A stretch of 64,000 bases of DNA from positions 100,668 to 164,667 of the IMG/VR virus record IMGVR_UViG_3300037333_000013. One strand, written 5' to 3'. Positions within the stretch are counted from its first letter, which is position 1; each line of letters begins with the position of its first letter. A program made the position numbers and the translations under genes. Under the pieces are notes generated by a model. The model saw only the letters and a list, made by a program, of their open reading frames with translations, had not been told where the DNA came from and searched no databases. Positions 1 to 7,969 of the stretch are shown in pieces. Source of the stretch: a virus.

Positions 1-1316
1 AATATTTCTTTTCTGCTGATTTTTCCAACGGACTTACCACCAGTAAACGCTGATACAGCACGCATGATATCATCGAGTGCATTTTCATCTCCTTGTGCAG
101 CAAGAACGAATGTAGATAGTACACCTGCACCAAAACCAAACTTCTCGCTATCTAATACCAAGAGAGCTTTGTCATAATATGCCTTGTTGATATCGGCAAT
201 ACGCTTATCGATGGTATTTTGAACACCTTTCTTCTGCGGTTTCTTGCCTTGACTAATATCATTATCCATATCAAGTAGTTGATTTAGGGCACCTGGGTTT
301 CTACCAACTTTAATATTCTGTGCAAGGATTTCTTTCCATCGTTTGGCTACTTCCAACATACCAATTAGAAGTGACAAGACAGTAGATATTGTAGGTAAGT
401 TCGTTTCACTTACATCAAAGTTTATTGTAGGAATCAGCTTCGTTTTCTTAATAGTTTGCGTAACCATACCATACTGCCCATTTGGAACTGGTATGTCCAT
501 TTTCGATTCAGATGCTAATGAGCCAATATAACCATATGCAGTACCAATATGTACTTGACCGTTTGTTCTGTTAAGCTTCTCTTTTGTGTTACTTTTAGCA
601 ATGGATTTTACAGTCCATTCTGAGAAGTGCGTTTCTCCAAGAACATCTATTGTACAGTCTCCTGTAACGACACCAATATCGTAATGGACATTCTTTAGTT
701 TGTCCAGGGTGTTTCTAAAAATCTTGTCTAATGGGTAGTTGAAACCTTTAGATGTAGTTGATGCTAATGTTTCGTTTGCAATGACAACTGCCTGACTTAC
801 AAGTAAGTCTATGTTATTGATGTCAATATGTCTGATAACGTATCCTTTACCACTAACAATATCGTCATCATCTATTGCTAACTCCTTTCCGATATGAGAC
901 TTAGCAATGTCTAATAATGTCTTATCAAGCCCAAACGATGGCAACTTTACAAATTCTTTAACACGCATCTCGTCAGCATACTGTGATGGTGATACACCTG
1001 TCTGACCAGTCATGCTATATAATATGATAGATACACCAACTCTCTTCTCACTACCTTCCTGCATAGGAACATAAACAGCACTAAATGTGTAGTTAGTGTT
1101 GTATTTGTCAGATGCAAACGTATGCATCTTGAAGTTAGCCAATGTTTCGTGTCCCTTGAAAGCTGTTGTTAACAACTCTTCGAATTCATTAATCTCCTGA
1201 GGAACACTAGATGTTGGAGTTGCAAACATATCTGTAATGTCCTTATATTCTCTCCTTGTCATCTCGCTGTCAAATTCCTCTTCGTGCTGTTGTTTGATTT
1301 TTACGTCTACTGCCAT
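1..1316 (-). CDS. Unrecognised large phage protein, 3' end outside window
   Basis: The reading frame is open from an ATG at 1316 to the left edge, so at least 438 codons are present and the C-terminus is missing. The start is fixed by AAGGAG seven bases upstream. The protein begins MAVDVKIKQQHEEEF and is a soluble mixed alpha/beta sequence with no signal peptide; it has one moderately hydrophobic stretch about 100 residues before the edge (LPTISTVLSLLIGML). It is the last visible gene of the leftward operon that starts near 4.97 kb. I recognise no domain. Its size and place beside PhuZ and other phage-specific genes would fit either a virion or an early nucleus-associated protein; neither is shown. 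Confidence 0.8.
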   Translation of the reverse strand, partial: MAVDVKIKQQHEEEFDSEMTRREYKDITDMFATPTSSVPQEINEFEELLTTAFKGHETLANFKMHTFASDKYNTNYTFSAVYVPMQEGSEKRVGVSIILYSMTGQTGVSPSQYADEMRVKEFVKLPSFGLDKTLLDIAKSHIGKELAIDDDDIVSGKGYVIRHIDINNIDLLVSQAVVIANETLASTTSKGFNYPLDKIFRNTLDKLKNVHYDIGVVTGDCTIDVLGETHFSEWTVKSIAKSNTKEKLNRTNGQVHIGTAYGYIGSLASESKMDIPVPNGQYGMVTQTIKKTKLIPTINFDVSETNLPTISTVLSLLIGMLEVAKRWKEILAQNIKVGRNPGALNQLLDMDNDISQGKKPQKKGVQNTIDKRIADINKAYYDKALLVLDSEKFGFGAGVLSTFVLAAQGDENALDDIMRAVSAFTGGKSVGKISRKEI

Positions 1317-1441
1317 TTGTTTCTCCTTAGATTTATGTGTCTCCACTTATTTGTGTATAGCGTGCCATACATCATATCAATAATATCCTGATGAAAAAAT
1401 ACCATATTACGATGCACTTCATTATGCGTGGTTTTACCCAC
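1307..1441 (-). CDS. Possible small protein (44 aa from GTG, 32 aa from internal ATG at 1405)
   Basis: In the 145-base gap between two minus-strand genes there is an open frame from GTG at 1441 whose stop TAG lies just inside the start of the next gene (ATGGCAGTAG). The part from the internal ATG reads MVFFHQDIIDMMYG and looks amphipathic and protein-like. There is no clear ribosome-binding site ahead of either start, so translational coupling would be needed. It could equally be untranslated spacer. Reported because the gap has no other content. Confidence 0.3.
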   Translation of the reverse strand: MGKTTHNEVHRNMVFFHQDIIDMMYGTLYTNKWRHINLRRNKWQ

Positions 1442-1461
1442 AACATAACTACTTCATATAA

Positions 1462-1854
1462 CTATACAGTTAGCGAAGCTTTATAACCCATTCGTTTTAC
1501 ATAGTCAACAACGAACTTAGCTTCGTCTACTGAAATATCTTCTATATTAATGGTAGCGTTCTTCAGCAAGTCATCAAGAACGATGCTATCGTACACCACC
1601 CAATCCAAACAGAATACGTTCGTCTCGTCCAAATAGTCAAATGAGAAGAACCGTTTATCTTTTAAGTCAATGGGGTCTTCATTAATGTATTGATATAACT
1701 CTGCATTTGTTGTGTGTAAGTTTGGGTCGAGTTTAATAGCAGTCCGGTATGTCATATCAGCAATATCAATAACCACACCTTTATATTCAGAACCAATAGG
1801 TCCACCTAATGTTTTAAAACTCGCAGTCTTTCCAGAAACAAAGTTTGTCATCAT
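1462..1854 (-). CDS. Small unrecognised acidic protein (130 aa)
   Basis: The ATG at 1854 directly follows the stop of the upstream gene at 1855, with AAAGGATAA just before it. The sequence starts MMTNFVSGKTASFKTLGG and its C-terminal third is rich in I/L/D/E (DDLLKNATINIEDISVDEAKFVVDYVKRMGY). It is the last of a run of eight tightly packed small genes. No known domain is visible; the C-terminal helix pair resembles the helical ends of its neighbours only in a general way. Confidence 0.75.
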   Translation of the reverse strand: MMTNFVSGKTASFKTLGGPIGSEYKGVVIDIADMTYRTAIKLDPNLHTTNAELYQYINEDPIDLKDKRFFSFDYLDETNVFCLDWVVYDSIVLDDLLKNATINIEDISVDEAKFVVDYVKRMGYKASLTV

Positions 1855-2142
1855 TTATCCTTTTCTTATTAGTATTAGTTTATCGCCAACTAAGTCGTAT
1901 GGTGATAAGTTTGTTATGTCTATATCATAATCTGTCAATGTGGTGTTTAAGCCATCAATAACAGGGAGTATAGAATCAATCACATCACTATTCGAATATC
2001 TACACTGCGATACAATGAAATCAAGTGTCTCATATGTATAGGTATAGTCTATCAACTTTGTGATTAAACAAAGTATCTCGCTCTTTGACAAAACCTTAGC
2101 CAATGGAATCAAGTATCGTGAATCTAAGTCAACAACTACCAT
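1855..2142 (-). CDS. Small unrecognised protein (95 aa)
   Basis: Starts MVVVDLDSRYLIPLAKVL and ends in a beta-rich tail (GDKLILIRKG). Its start overlaps the stop of the preceding gene by seven bases and has GGAG eight bases upstream, so translation is probably coupled. Leucine/isoleucine-rich helices with many Asp residues dominate. Part of the 1.46-4.86 kb small-gene cassette; function unknown. Confidence 0.75.
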   Translation of the reverse strand: MVVVDLDSRYLIPLAKVLSKSEILCLITKLIDYTYTYETLDFIVSQCRYSNSDVIDSILPVIDGLNTTLTDYDIDITNLSPYDLVGDKLILIRKG

Positions 2143-2516
2143 ACCGATAACTCCATCATTTCTCCATGTACCTTTTTTATAAGTGTGTCCTTACCCATTA
2201 AGTTAAGTCTACGCAGTTCTTCGAGAAGTTCAATGCCGGACATTATAAGTATGTCTTCATATCCAACTATTGTAGATGCAAGTAAGTTAATACTCTCTTC
2301 GATAGTATAATTAGATAGTGTCTCATATACATCCAGCATCAATCCTCTATCCAACTTATTCTGCAATAATTCATTCTTAGAAAGCAACAACGTATTCAAG
2401 ATGTTTACAATCAAAGCATCAACATCAATATTAATAGTCGTGTTATTAATCATATCTTTTACAATAATAATACTATCTGGAACACGTGCCACAATTGTTT
2501 TACTTAGTTCTTCCAT
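2136..2516 (-). CDS. Small unrecognised helical protein (126 aa)
   Basis: Starts MEELSKTIVARVPDSIIIVK. The body is a set of predicted amphipathic helices rich in Leu, Asn and Glu (ILNTLLLSKNELLQNKLDRG; GIELLEELRRLNLMGKDTL). The start has GGAG upstream and lies inside the end of the previous gene (13-base overlap). No motif, membrane segment or cysteine cluster is visible. Function unknown. Confidence 0.75.
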   Translation of the reverse strand: MEELSKTIVARVPDSIIIVKDMINNTTINIDVDALIVNILNTLLLSKNELLQNKLDRGLMLDVYETLSNYTIEESINLLASTIVGYEDILIMSGIELLEELRRLNLMGKDTLIKKVHGEMMELSVW

Positions 2517-2869
2517 ATTAACAACTCTCCATTTCCTAGATACTTTGTCATAATGACACTATCTATATCTTTTAGCAATACTCTGTATATAATGGTATGA
2601 ATATTGTTGACAATATTCATAAAGACTTCTATGTACTCCTCTACATAACCCTCTACAACATCATATGTGTCGTCAGTATCTGGTATATCTACTTCTGATA
2701 TAGCTTCGAATATTGGTCCGAAAATATCCTCTATATCTTCGTCTCCATTAATTTCACCAGCTACATTCCGAGAGATAATGTCAGTAATGCTATCAATGAC
2801 ATTTCCCATTGTTCTAGTACCTAGTACCTCTTCTATAATACATAGTAATGAGTCAGTTACCTTTATCAT
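2504..2869 (-). CDS. Small unrecognised acidic protein (121 aa)
   Basis: Starts MIKVTDSLLCIIEEVLG; strongly acidic middle (GEINGDEDIEDIFGPIFEAI, then PDTDDTYDVVEGYVEEYIEV). It is joined to its upstream neighbour by an ATGA stop/start overlap, the usual sign of translational coupling. Acidic, helical and small, like the other members of the cassette. No recognised family. Confidence 0.75.
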   Translation of the reverse strand: MIKVTDSLLCIIEEVLGTRTMGNVIDSITDIISRNVAGEINGDEDIEDIFGPIFEAISEVDIPDTDDTYDVVEGYVEEYIEVFMNIVNNIHTIIYRVLLKDIDSVIMTKYLGNGELLIWKN

Positions 2870-3216
2870 AACTCAACCACCACAACTTCTGACTTCGTTA
2901 CACATGATAGTTCCATATCTTTACCTTTAAAATTATCAAATATAAATGAATACCATTCATCATAGACATCATCGATAAGTGAACTGATAGTGTCATCTAG
3001 TTCCTCACGAATGTTGATATGATACAATATCATCGTTCCGTTGTATGATGCTATATCTGATATACACTCATCTATTTCATCATTTGTGAGATTTGTGTTA
3101 GTGTATGATAACATTGCATCGACAAGTGATGTAATAGTCGCAATGCCAATATCTTTATCTAAAGACATAAGTGATACTGAGTATTGCATTAAGTCAATGC
3201 GGTGTACTTTACTCAT
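2866..3216 (-). CDS. Small unrecognised protein (116 aa)
   Basis: I place the start at the ATG at 3216 (MSKVHRIDLMQYSVSL), which overlaps the upstream stop as ATGAGTAA, rather than at an upstream ATG at 3291 that would overlap the neighbour by over 80 bases. The sequence is acidic and helical (EIDECISDIASYNG; DDTISSLIDDVYDEWYSFI) and ends in a hydrophobic strand VVVVEL. The region DDTISSLIDDVYDE resembles LCDLIDDVLEDR in the upstream neighbour, suggesting remote paralogy. Function unknown. Confidence 0.7.
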   Translation of the reverse strand: MSKVHRIDLMQYSVSLMSLDKDIGIATITSLVDAMLSYTNTNLTNDEIDECISDIASYNGTMILYHINIREELDDTISSLIDDVYDEWYSFIFDNFKGKDMELSCVTKSEVVVVEL

Positions 3217-3553
3217 CTTTAAAGACCAGATATCCAGACACCATGTCAACTGTGAATTTTGACGGTATATTAATGCGTTTAAATAGCTCATTGCTAATAT
3301 CTGAGATGAGTGACACTGACTTTTTTCTATCTTCTAACACATCATCTATCAAGTCACATAGTGAACCGAAGACGTCGCATTCAATCGTTCCGTGCATAAC
3401 AAACTCATCTCTACATGAAATCACATTCTCGTACACTCCACAAATAAACGCTCTCCTACTACCGCCAACAGCTGTCTTCTTCTTTAACTTGGCTTTATCA
3501 TAAAGCTCAGTTAGCTCAGTTATACCAAGTAACCCATCCATATAGATAGTCAT
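3209..3553 (-). CDS. Small unrecognised protein (114 aa)
   Basis: Starts MTIYMDGLLGITELTELYDK with a strong AAGGAGG ribosome-binding site. An N-terminal basic patch (KAKLKKK, GGSRR) is followed by an acidic helix (SLCDLIDDVLEDRKKSVSLI) and a short beta tail (VSGYLVFKDE). The next gene downstream starts within its last eight bases. No recognised family. Confidence 0.75.
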   Translation of the reverse strand: MTIYMDGLLGITELTELYDKAKLKKKTAVGGSRRAFICGVYENVISCRDEFVMHGTIECDVFGSLCDLIDDVLEDRKKSVSLISDISNELFKRINIPSKFTVDMVSGYLVFKDE

Positions 3554-3554
3554 A

Positions 3555-3902
3555 CTACCTCCTTATACATATTGTTGCATATATTGTGTCACCAATATCT
3601 TCGAATTTTAAAACAAACAAACATTTTAAGTCGTCTGGTACCTTGTAGATAGGAAATAGTTCACCAAACGTAGACTCAAGCGATGTCATTACATTATCAT
3701 ACAATGCACTCGCTTCTTGATAGCAGAGTTCTGACACACTTGGAAGGAAAGACATAATCTCTCTCATACTATCAACGACATTAAATGCTTGTAATATCAC
3801 AGCGTGCTTTGGTTCGATAGAATGGACTTCAACCATCACCACACCATCACACTCTACATAGTCAAAATCATACATAGCATATAGTTCATTTACTATTTTC
3901 AT
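3555..3902 (-). CDS. Small unrecognised protein (115 aa)
   Basis: Starts MKIVNELYAMYDFDYVEC with an ATGA overlap to the upstream gene. Beta strands at both ends (GVVMVEVHSI; LFVLKFEDIGDTIYATICIRR) flank a helical middle (MTSLESTFGELFPIY). That layout is similar to the upstream neighbour (MHLEKTFKLLI, then VTVVIHVLL), which suggests the two may be diverged copies. Function unknown. Confidence 0.75.
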   Translation of the reverse strand: MKIVNELYAMYDFDYVECDGVVMVEVHSIEPKHAVILQAFNVVDSMREIMSFLPSVSELCYQEASALYDNVMTSLESTFGELFPIYKVPDDLKCLFVLKFEDIGDTIYATICIRR

Positions 3903-4210
3903 AATAGAACATGAATCACTACCGTCACTTCGTGTTCACCACTCTTCACGAACTCTTTGATAAAACAGCAGTGTCGTGTAGAAACATTAGGGGTCGGTAA
4001 CATAGGTTTACTAATGAGTAACTTAAATGTCTTCTCTAAATGCATAGTAATATCATTATAAGTACTTACATACTCATCCATATCTGTAATATCACTATCG
4101 AACAATAACGAGTTTATCTCGTGTTCGTTTAAGTTGTTGTTTACGATGTTTAATCCATCGCACGCTAAATCTGTATCTACCTTAATGAGTAATGTACCAC
4201 AAAGAGTCAT
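3899..4210 (-). CDS. Small unrecognised protein (103 aa)
   Basis: Starts MTLCGTLLIKVDTDLACDG, with GGAG nine bases upstream inside the end of the preceding gene. The order is beta strand, acidic linker, helix MHLEKTFKLLISKP, then beta tail EHEVTVVIHVLL. It fits the general layout of the downstream gene. No recognised family. Confidence 0.75.
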   Translation of the reverse strand: MTLCGTLLIKVDTDLACDGLNIVNNNLNEHEINSLLFDSDITDMDEYVSTYNDITMHLEKTFKLLISKPMLPTPNVSTRHCCFIKEFVKSGEHEVTVVIHVLL

Positions 4211-4859
4211 TCTCTTTCTCCTTCAATCTGTTATTTTCATCACGTATTTTTATAAGAGATTCGTCGAACCTCAACTCTTTTGCTGAACCTAATGGAACAA
4301 CTTCTAACATACTTCCACCATAGTCAACATTGTATACAATAGAACTATCAAAATGAACAGTGTCTATAATACACGCCAATATATAATGTACAATAGCAAG
4401 TGTCTCGTCGTCGATATTATAATATGAGTGTATAGATGATATGAGTGCATCATTAAGTGTCTCCGTTGTTGGAATCACAGGTATGAGTTGTGTATCCTCA
4501 TTGGTTAGGGGATTAAACATAATAAGCTCTTTATGGTCGTGCCTAAAATACTGTGCTAAGTTTAAAGCATCAACAATGAGCATAGCTGGCGATATGTGAA
4601 GATAGGGAACCAGGCGTAAGTTTCGATTATCCTCTTTTCGTACGATAACGTGCTTACTTTCATCTACAATATCAAGATATAGATACCGAATCTGTTTGTT
4701 CTCGTCCAGAATAGGTTCACCATTGTCGTAGCTCAGTCCGCCTAGTTTAATGGCATCTCTCCTATCTGGAAGATAGATACCAATATCTACATCAAAGTTT
4801 GACATACCACACAATGATGCTATCCTGATTACTTCTGTCTCGAAATTAAAAACTCTCAT
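4182..4859 (-). CDS. Unrecognised protein (225 aa), first full gene of the leftward operon
   Basis: Starts MRVFNFETEVIRIASLCGMS, preceded by AAAGGAGAACA. It is a mixed alpha/beta soluble protein with a lysine/glutamate-rich C-terminal helix (RDENNRLKEKENDSLWY). It is the first sizeable gene after the promoter-like element at 4973-4984 and after a possible 14-codon leader peptide. No catalytic motif or known domain is visible. Position suggests early expression if the promoter assignment is right. Confidence 0.8.
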   Translation of the reverse strand: MRVFNFETEVIRIASLCGMSNFDVDIGIYLPDRRDAIKLGGLSYDNGEPILDENKQIRYLYLDIVDESKHVIVRKEDNRNLRLVPYLHISPAMLIVDALNLAQYFRHDHKELIMFNPLTNEDTQLIPVIPTTETLNDALISSIHSYYNIDDETLAIVHYILACIIDTVHFDSSIVYNVDYGGSMLEVVPLGSAKELRFDESLIKIRDENNRLKEKENDSLWYITH

Positions 4860-4887
4860 TGTTCTCCTTTATCATAGAAGCCTACTC

Positions 4888-4932
4888 CTATCTAAAATAG
4901 GTACTATCTATACTTATGTACTCTTCAATCAT
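4888..4932 (-). CDS. Possible 14-aa leader peptide
   Basis: Between the promoter-like element and the first operon gene, an ATG at 4932 has the best ribosome-binding site in the leader (AAAGGAGATAAA) and opens a 14-codon frame, MIEEYISIDSTYFR, ending in TAG 29 bases before the next start. The sequence before it (CAACGTATAAAGGAG) closely matches the sequence before the PhuZ start (CAACGTCTAAAGGAG), so this is the normal initiation context of an early gene. It could be a leader peptide or the remnant of a deleted gene. Confidence 0.4.
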   Translation of the reverse strand: MIEEYISIDSTYFR

Positions 4933-4972
4933 TTTATCTCCTTTATACGTTGTTTTTGTCTCATTAGACACT

Positions 4973-4984
4973 ATAATAATATAT
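4973..4984 (-). promoter_or_regulatory. TATATTATTAT early-promoter-like element
   Basis: Minus strand reads ATATATTATTAT, about 40 bases before the leader peptide start and just downstream of the terminator of the preceding unit. It is one of eight such elements at the heads of minus-strand units; phiKZ-family early promoters read by the virion RNAP contain a TATATTA-type core. Confidence 0.6.
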
Positions 4985-4998
4985 GACTAAAAAGAAAC

Positions 4999-5030
4999 AA
5001 TAGTCTGTGTGCATATGCACACAGACTATT
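4999..5030 (-). terminator. Hairpin terminator after the 5.0-6.8 kb unit
   Basis: Perfect palindrome with 16-base arms (AATAGTCTGTGTGCAT and its complement), overlapping the stop codon of the gene at 5029 and followed on the minus strand by GTTTCTTTTT. Confidence 0.8.
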
Positions 5031-5805
5031 AACTTAATCCACCAAAACACAAACGTGTGTAATTCCTCATGCGTGTTCTGTCAGCCATAAATAACTGTTT
5101 CTTTGTCTTCTTGTTAATGAGTTCGAAATATTCATTAAAGGAGTTAGAGTAGCTATTGATAATGTTATCTACTTCACCAAGTTCATAACCGTTATATAAG
5201 TGAGCAGTACCCTTTCTAATAATGAGTGTATTGTAGATATATAACTCAACAGCTTTCATTGCTGTCAAAGCAAGGTCAGGATAAAACCCATTTCCTATTT
5301 CGCTAAATGACTCTGAGTAACTAACGAGTATCTTCACGTCAGTATTTGAGAAGTCACTGATGACTTCGTTTACAAGAAACTCATTGCCACTTATTTTCTC
5401 AATGGCAGTTGTCATAAAGGAGTTTTGCCTTACCTCTTTTTGAAATGCTCTTCTTCCAACATTATCAATTCCAGAACCATAGATATCAATGTCGAAATCG
5501 TAACTTGTGACTAAGTTAAGCACATTAATAATGTATCTTCCATTTAGTGCTTCGTCTGGCACTCGCATTAACATAGACCTATCTGTCTCATATACAACAG
5601 TACAAACATCTAACGGTACTGTTATCTCAACACCAGAGATATAGTTCATATCCAGAAAGAACCTAGGTTCCAATGCTCTAGAGCTTATTTTATAATCTAA
5701 ACTGTAGACGCTGTCATTAATCTCTCTATTAAAGAATGCCATCTGCAATACCTGTTCAGGTATACCTTGACGAATGACACCTAAACAATACTGTTTAAAA
5801 CTCAT
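5029..5805 (-). CDS. Unrecognised protein (258 aa), virion-type
   Basis: Starts MSFKQYCLGVIRQGIPEQ. Its start lies three bases from the stop of the preceding gene, so the two form one unit. Mixed alpha/beta protein with a C-terminal basic helix (NKKTKKQLFMADRTRMRNYTR). No signal peptide or membrane segment. The even, asparagine/tyrosine-rich composition and its pairing with the 340-aa neighbour are typical of jumbo-phage structural proteins, but I cannot name a family. Confidence 0.75.
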   Translation of the reverse strand: MSFKQYCLGVIRQGIPEQVLQMAFFNREINDSVYSLDYKISSRALEPRFFLDMNYISGVEITVPLDVCTVVYETDRSMLMRVPDEALNGRYIINVLNLVTSYDFDIDIYGSGIDNVGRRAFQKEVRQNSFMTTAIEKISGNEFLVNEVISDFSNTDVKILVSYSESFSEIGNGFYPDLALTAMKAVELYIYNTLIIRKGTAHLYNGYELGEVDNIINSYSNSFNEYFELINKKTKKQLFMADRTRMRNYTRLCFGGLS

Positions 5806-5807
5806 CG

Positions 5808-6830
5808 TTATCCTTTTATATTTTTAAAGAATGAATAGATAGTGTCTCTATCCATCTCAAATAACGAACACTCAAGTTTTCCAACATCGGCTGACTTTGC
5901 TACCAAAAAGAACTGTTTTAGTCCACGTGTGTTACTGAAGAACTGCTTTTTACTCACGCGACTCAATGTATCATAGAGACGCATGACAAGAGACCCATAA
6001 ATAATAAAGTATGGTAGTGTATCATACCTATTGAAGTATGGGAAACTCACTTGCATATATTCTAGTGCCGTACTATGGGTACTCGGTATGTTGTGCAAGA
6101 CAGAATCATAAGTAGCACTTTTGTCCTTTATCTTACGCAATAGTAGTTTCTTATCCTCTTCAAAGATATCTGTGTAGTCTGTAACATAGAACGGATGTAA
6201 ATTTACATTAAAAGGAGAAGCATCAAAGAGGTAGAAATTCATCAGTGATATATTAAACATTCCACATATGGCGTTTGTATAGACGTATCTATACAAGAAC
6301 TCTCTTTCTGAGTATCCTAAGTTACTACCATTTCTTACCCTACAAAAATCTAAATATTGCAGTGCCATTAACGTAATGTCAATGGTATAAAAACAGAACG
6401 AATACGACGCGTCTAGTGGATGTGGGTGTGTGAAACTACAATGGTCAGAATATAATGGCTTTAACGCAACAGCATTATCATACTTTATATCTCTTAGATA
6501 ATCACTTTTCGTATGGATAAAAATATCTCTGTCGTCGTAGTCGGTATATGAAACACGACTCGCTATATTATGTAACCTTACTAACTTCGGTATCATATAT
6601 TCGCACCTATCAATGACATCAAACTTTGTCAATGTTGGCTCTACACCAATAGCGTGTAAAATCTTATATAAAGTATCGTTATGCGATACTCTATCTATCC
6701 TTCCACTGTAATACTCTTTTACTTTTGAAATATCTTTTTTTATCTTCTCTATGTATTGTGGTACTTTACCAGACCCAGAGATATTTAATATCTTATCTGG
6801 AGTAAATCCTATTCTGAAAGCATCTAACAT
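5808..6830 (-). CDS. Unrecognised protein (340 aa), virion-type
   Basis: Starts MLDAFRIGFTPDKILNISG with GGGG/GGATAACA upstream. Rich in aromatic residues (many Tyr and Phe), with several His-Pro and Tyr-rich stretches (SFTHPHPLDASYSFCFY), and no clear membrane segment. Directly downstream of the PhuZ gene's terminator and cotranscribed with the 258-aa gene. Not assignable to a known family by eye. Confidence 0.75.
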   Translation of the reverse strand: MLDAFRIGFTPDKILNISGSGKVPQYIEKIKKDISKVKEYYSGRIDRVSHNDTLYKILHAIGVEPTLTKFDVIDRCEYMIPKLVRLHNIASRVSYTDYDDRDIFIHTKSDYLRDIKYDNAVALKPLYSDHCSFTHPHPLDASYSFCFYTIDITLMALQYLDFCRVRNGSNLGYSEREFLYRYVYTNAICGMFNISLMNFYLFDASPFNVNLHPFYVTDYTDIFEEDKKLLLRKIKDKSATYDSVLHNIPSTHSTALEYMQVSFPYFNRYDTLPYFIIYGSLVMRLYDTLSRVSKKQFFSNTRGLKQFFLVAKSADVGKLECSLFEMDRDTIYSFFKNIKG

Positions 6831-6865
6831 TGTTATCCCCTTTGTATAATCAAAAAAGAAAAGTC

Positions 6866-6893
6866 TGATACTAGGACAAATGTCCTAGTATCA
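6866..6893 (-). terminator. Terminator after phuZ
   Basis: 13-base arms (TGATACTAGGACA / TGTCCTAGTATCA) with a two-base loop, followed on the minus strand by GACTTTTCTTTTTT. Intrinsic terminator just downstream of the PhuZ stop codon. Confidence 0.85.
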
Positions 6894-6895
6894 TA

Positions 6896-7900
6896 TTATA
6901 GTACGAACTCTTCGTCAGTGACCTCCATATCATCATCTTCGAATGTATATTGTTGTGCGTCTTTAATCTGCTTCAAGTTTGTCATGATTGTACCCATTAG
7001 ACCAATGCGTGAGTGCATAGTAAGTGGTAAGCTACCTTTGTCTCCAAGGTTATCTAAGACAGACTTATCTAAAATGACACCTTGTCTATTTGACATAGAT
7101 GGTACATCAATGGTTGTGTTGTTATTGTCCGTCAATACTCTCGTTACGACGTATTGGTCATCTCCAAAGTTATCCCCACTTGTTACGTCTACGATAGAGA
7201 TTCCACTAGGTACATTGAACTTCTTAGCGAGCATATGTGGTTTGAAGAATACTGCCATGTCAGCAGGGTCTAACTGTTCATTCTCGCCACTCACAAAGAT
7301 TGACGTAGCAACAACAAATGATACTACATCTAAGTTTACAGATGTGAGTGTATCGGACATCGCATTGTCCCTGAACATCATACTGATATTTTTTCTGTTC
7401 TTTTTTGCCAAGTTGTGGAATGTCTGGAGCGTGTCAACGGTATTAGATGTGACATGCAATGTACTACTATCACCTATTGTAATCGTTCCAAAGTTCACAT
7501 CTCTCTCTAGGAATTCTTTCACAATGATTGGTGCCGCAACAGAACCAGTTGCACCACTAGCACTATGTACAAGTAGTGCAAAGTTTGTTTCGTTCTCTTC
7601 AAAGATTCCAGTATTATTCAAGAACTTCACAACCCCATTCTTAATCACATCTAAGTTCTCCCCACGAATTGTCCCACTACCAACAACACCTTTACTTCCA
7701 ATTCTGGTGTCGTCAATCTTGAAGAACTCGGCATCAATAGCAGTTGCTTTATGTTTGTTTGCCTCACTTGTGTCTAGCACTAAGTACTCAATATCAGCAA
7801 TCCCATTTCCAGTAATATCTAATGCGTCGAAGTAATCTTTGATTTCGTATGCAATATTTGCACCTGTCCCACCTAATGCGATGATTCTTAATTTTACCAT
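6896..7900 (-). CDS. phuZ: PhuZ-like phage tubulin/FtsZ homologue
   Basis: A 334-aa protein with the tubulin/FtsZ nucleotide-binding layout. The N-terminal strand and loop MVKLRIIALGGTGANIAYEI (residues 1-20) is followed by the phosphate-binding signature SASGATGS at 113-120 (GGGTGSG in FtsZ). The C-terminus is strongly acidic (FEDDDMEVTDEEF), as in PhuZ, where the acidic tail makes polymer contacts. Known PhuZ proteins are about 315-325 aa. In phiKZ-like phages PhuZ forms dynamic filaments that centre the phage nucleus and carry capsids to it. It has its own promoter-like element (7950-7960) and terminator, so it is a single-gene transcription unit with a strong ribosome-binding site (AAAGGAGA). 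The replacement of the usual Gly-rich loop by S-A-S-G-A-T-G-S is divergent but recognisable. Confidence 0.88.
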   Translation of the reverse strand: MVKLRIIALGGTGANIAYEIKDYFDALDITGNGIADIEYLVLDTSEANKHKATAIDAEFFKIDDTRIGSKGVVGSGTIRGENLDVIKNGVVKFLNNTGIFEENETNFALLVHSASGATGSVAAPIIVKEFLERDVNFGTITIGDSSTLHVTSNTVDTLQTFHNLAKKNRKNISMMFRDNAMSDTLTSVNLDVVSFVVATSIFVSGENEQLDPADMAVFFKPHMLAKKFNVPSGISIVDVTSGDNFGDDQYVVTRVLTDNNNTTIDVPSMSNRQGVILDKSVLDNLGDKGSLPLTMHSRIGLMGTIMTNLKQIKDAQQYTFEDDDMEVTDEEFVL

Positions 7901-7949
7901 ATTGTCTCCTTTAGACGTTGTTTTAGTTTATGTGTTTATCACACACACC

Positions 7950-7960
7950 AATAATATATA
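7950..7960 (-). promoter_or_regulatory. TATATTATT early-promoter-like element before phuZ
   Basis: Minus strand TATATATTATT, 50 bases before the PhuZ start, following the stop of the 123-aa gene. Same core as the other unit heads. Confidence 0.6.
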
Positions 7961-7969
7961 AGTCTCTTT

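Noticed and set aside
6918-7835. 305-codon open frame on the plus strand
   Set aside because: Exactly antisense to phuZ, Ser/Thr/Leu-rich low-quality product, no ribosome-binding site.
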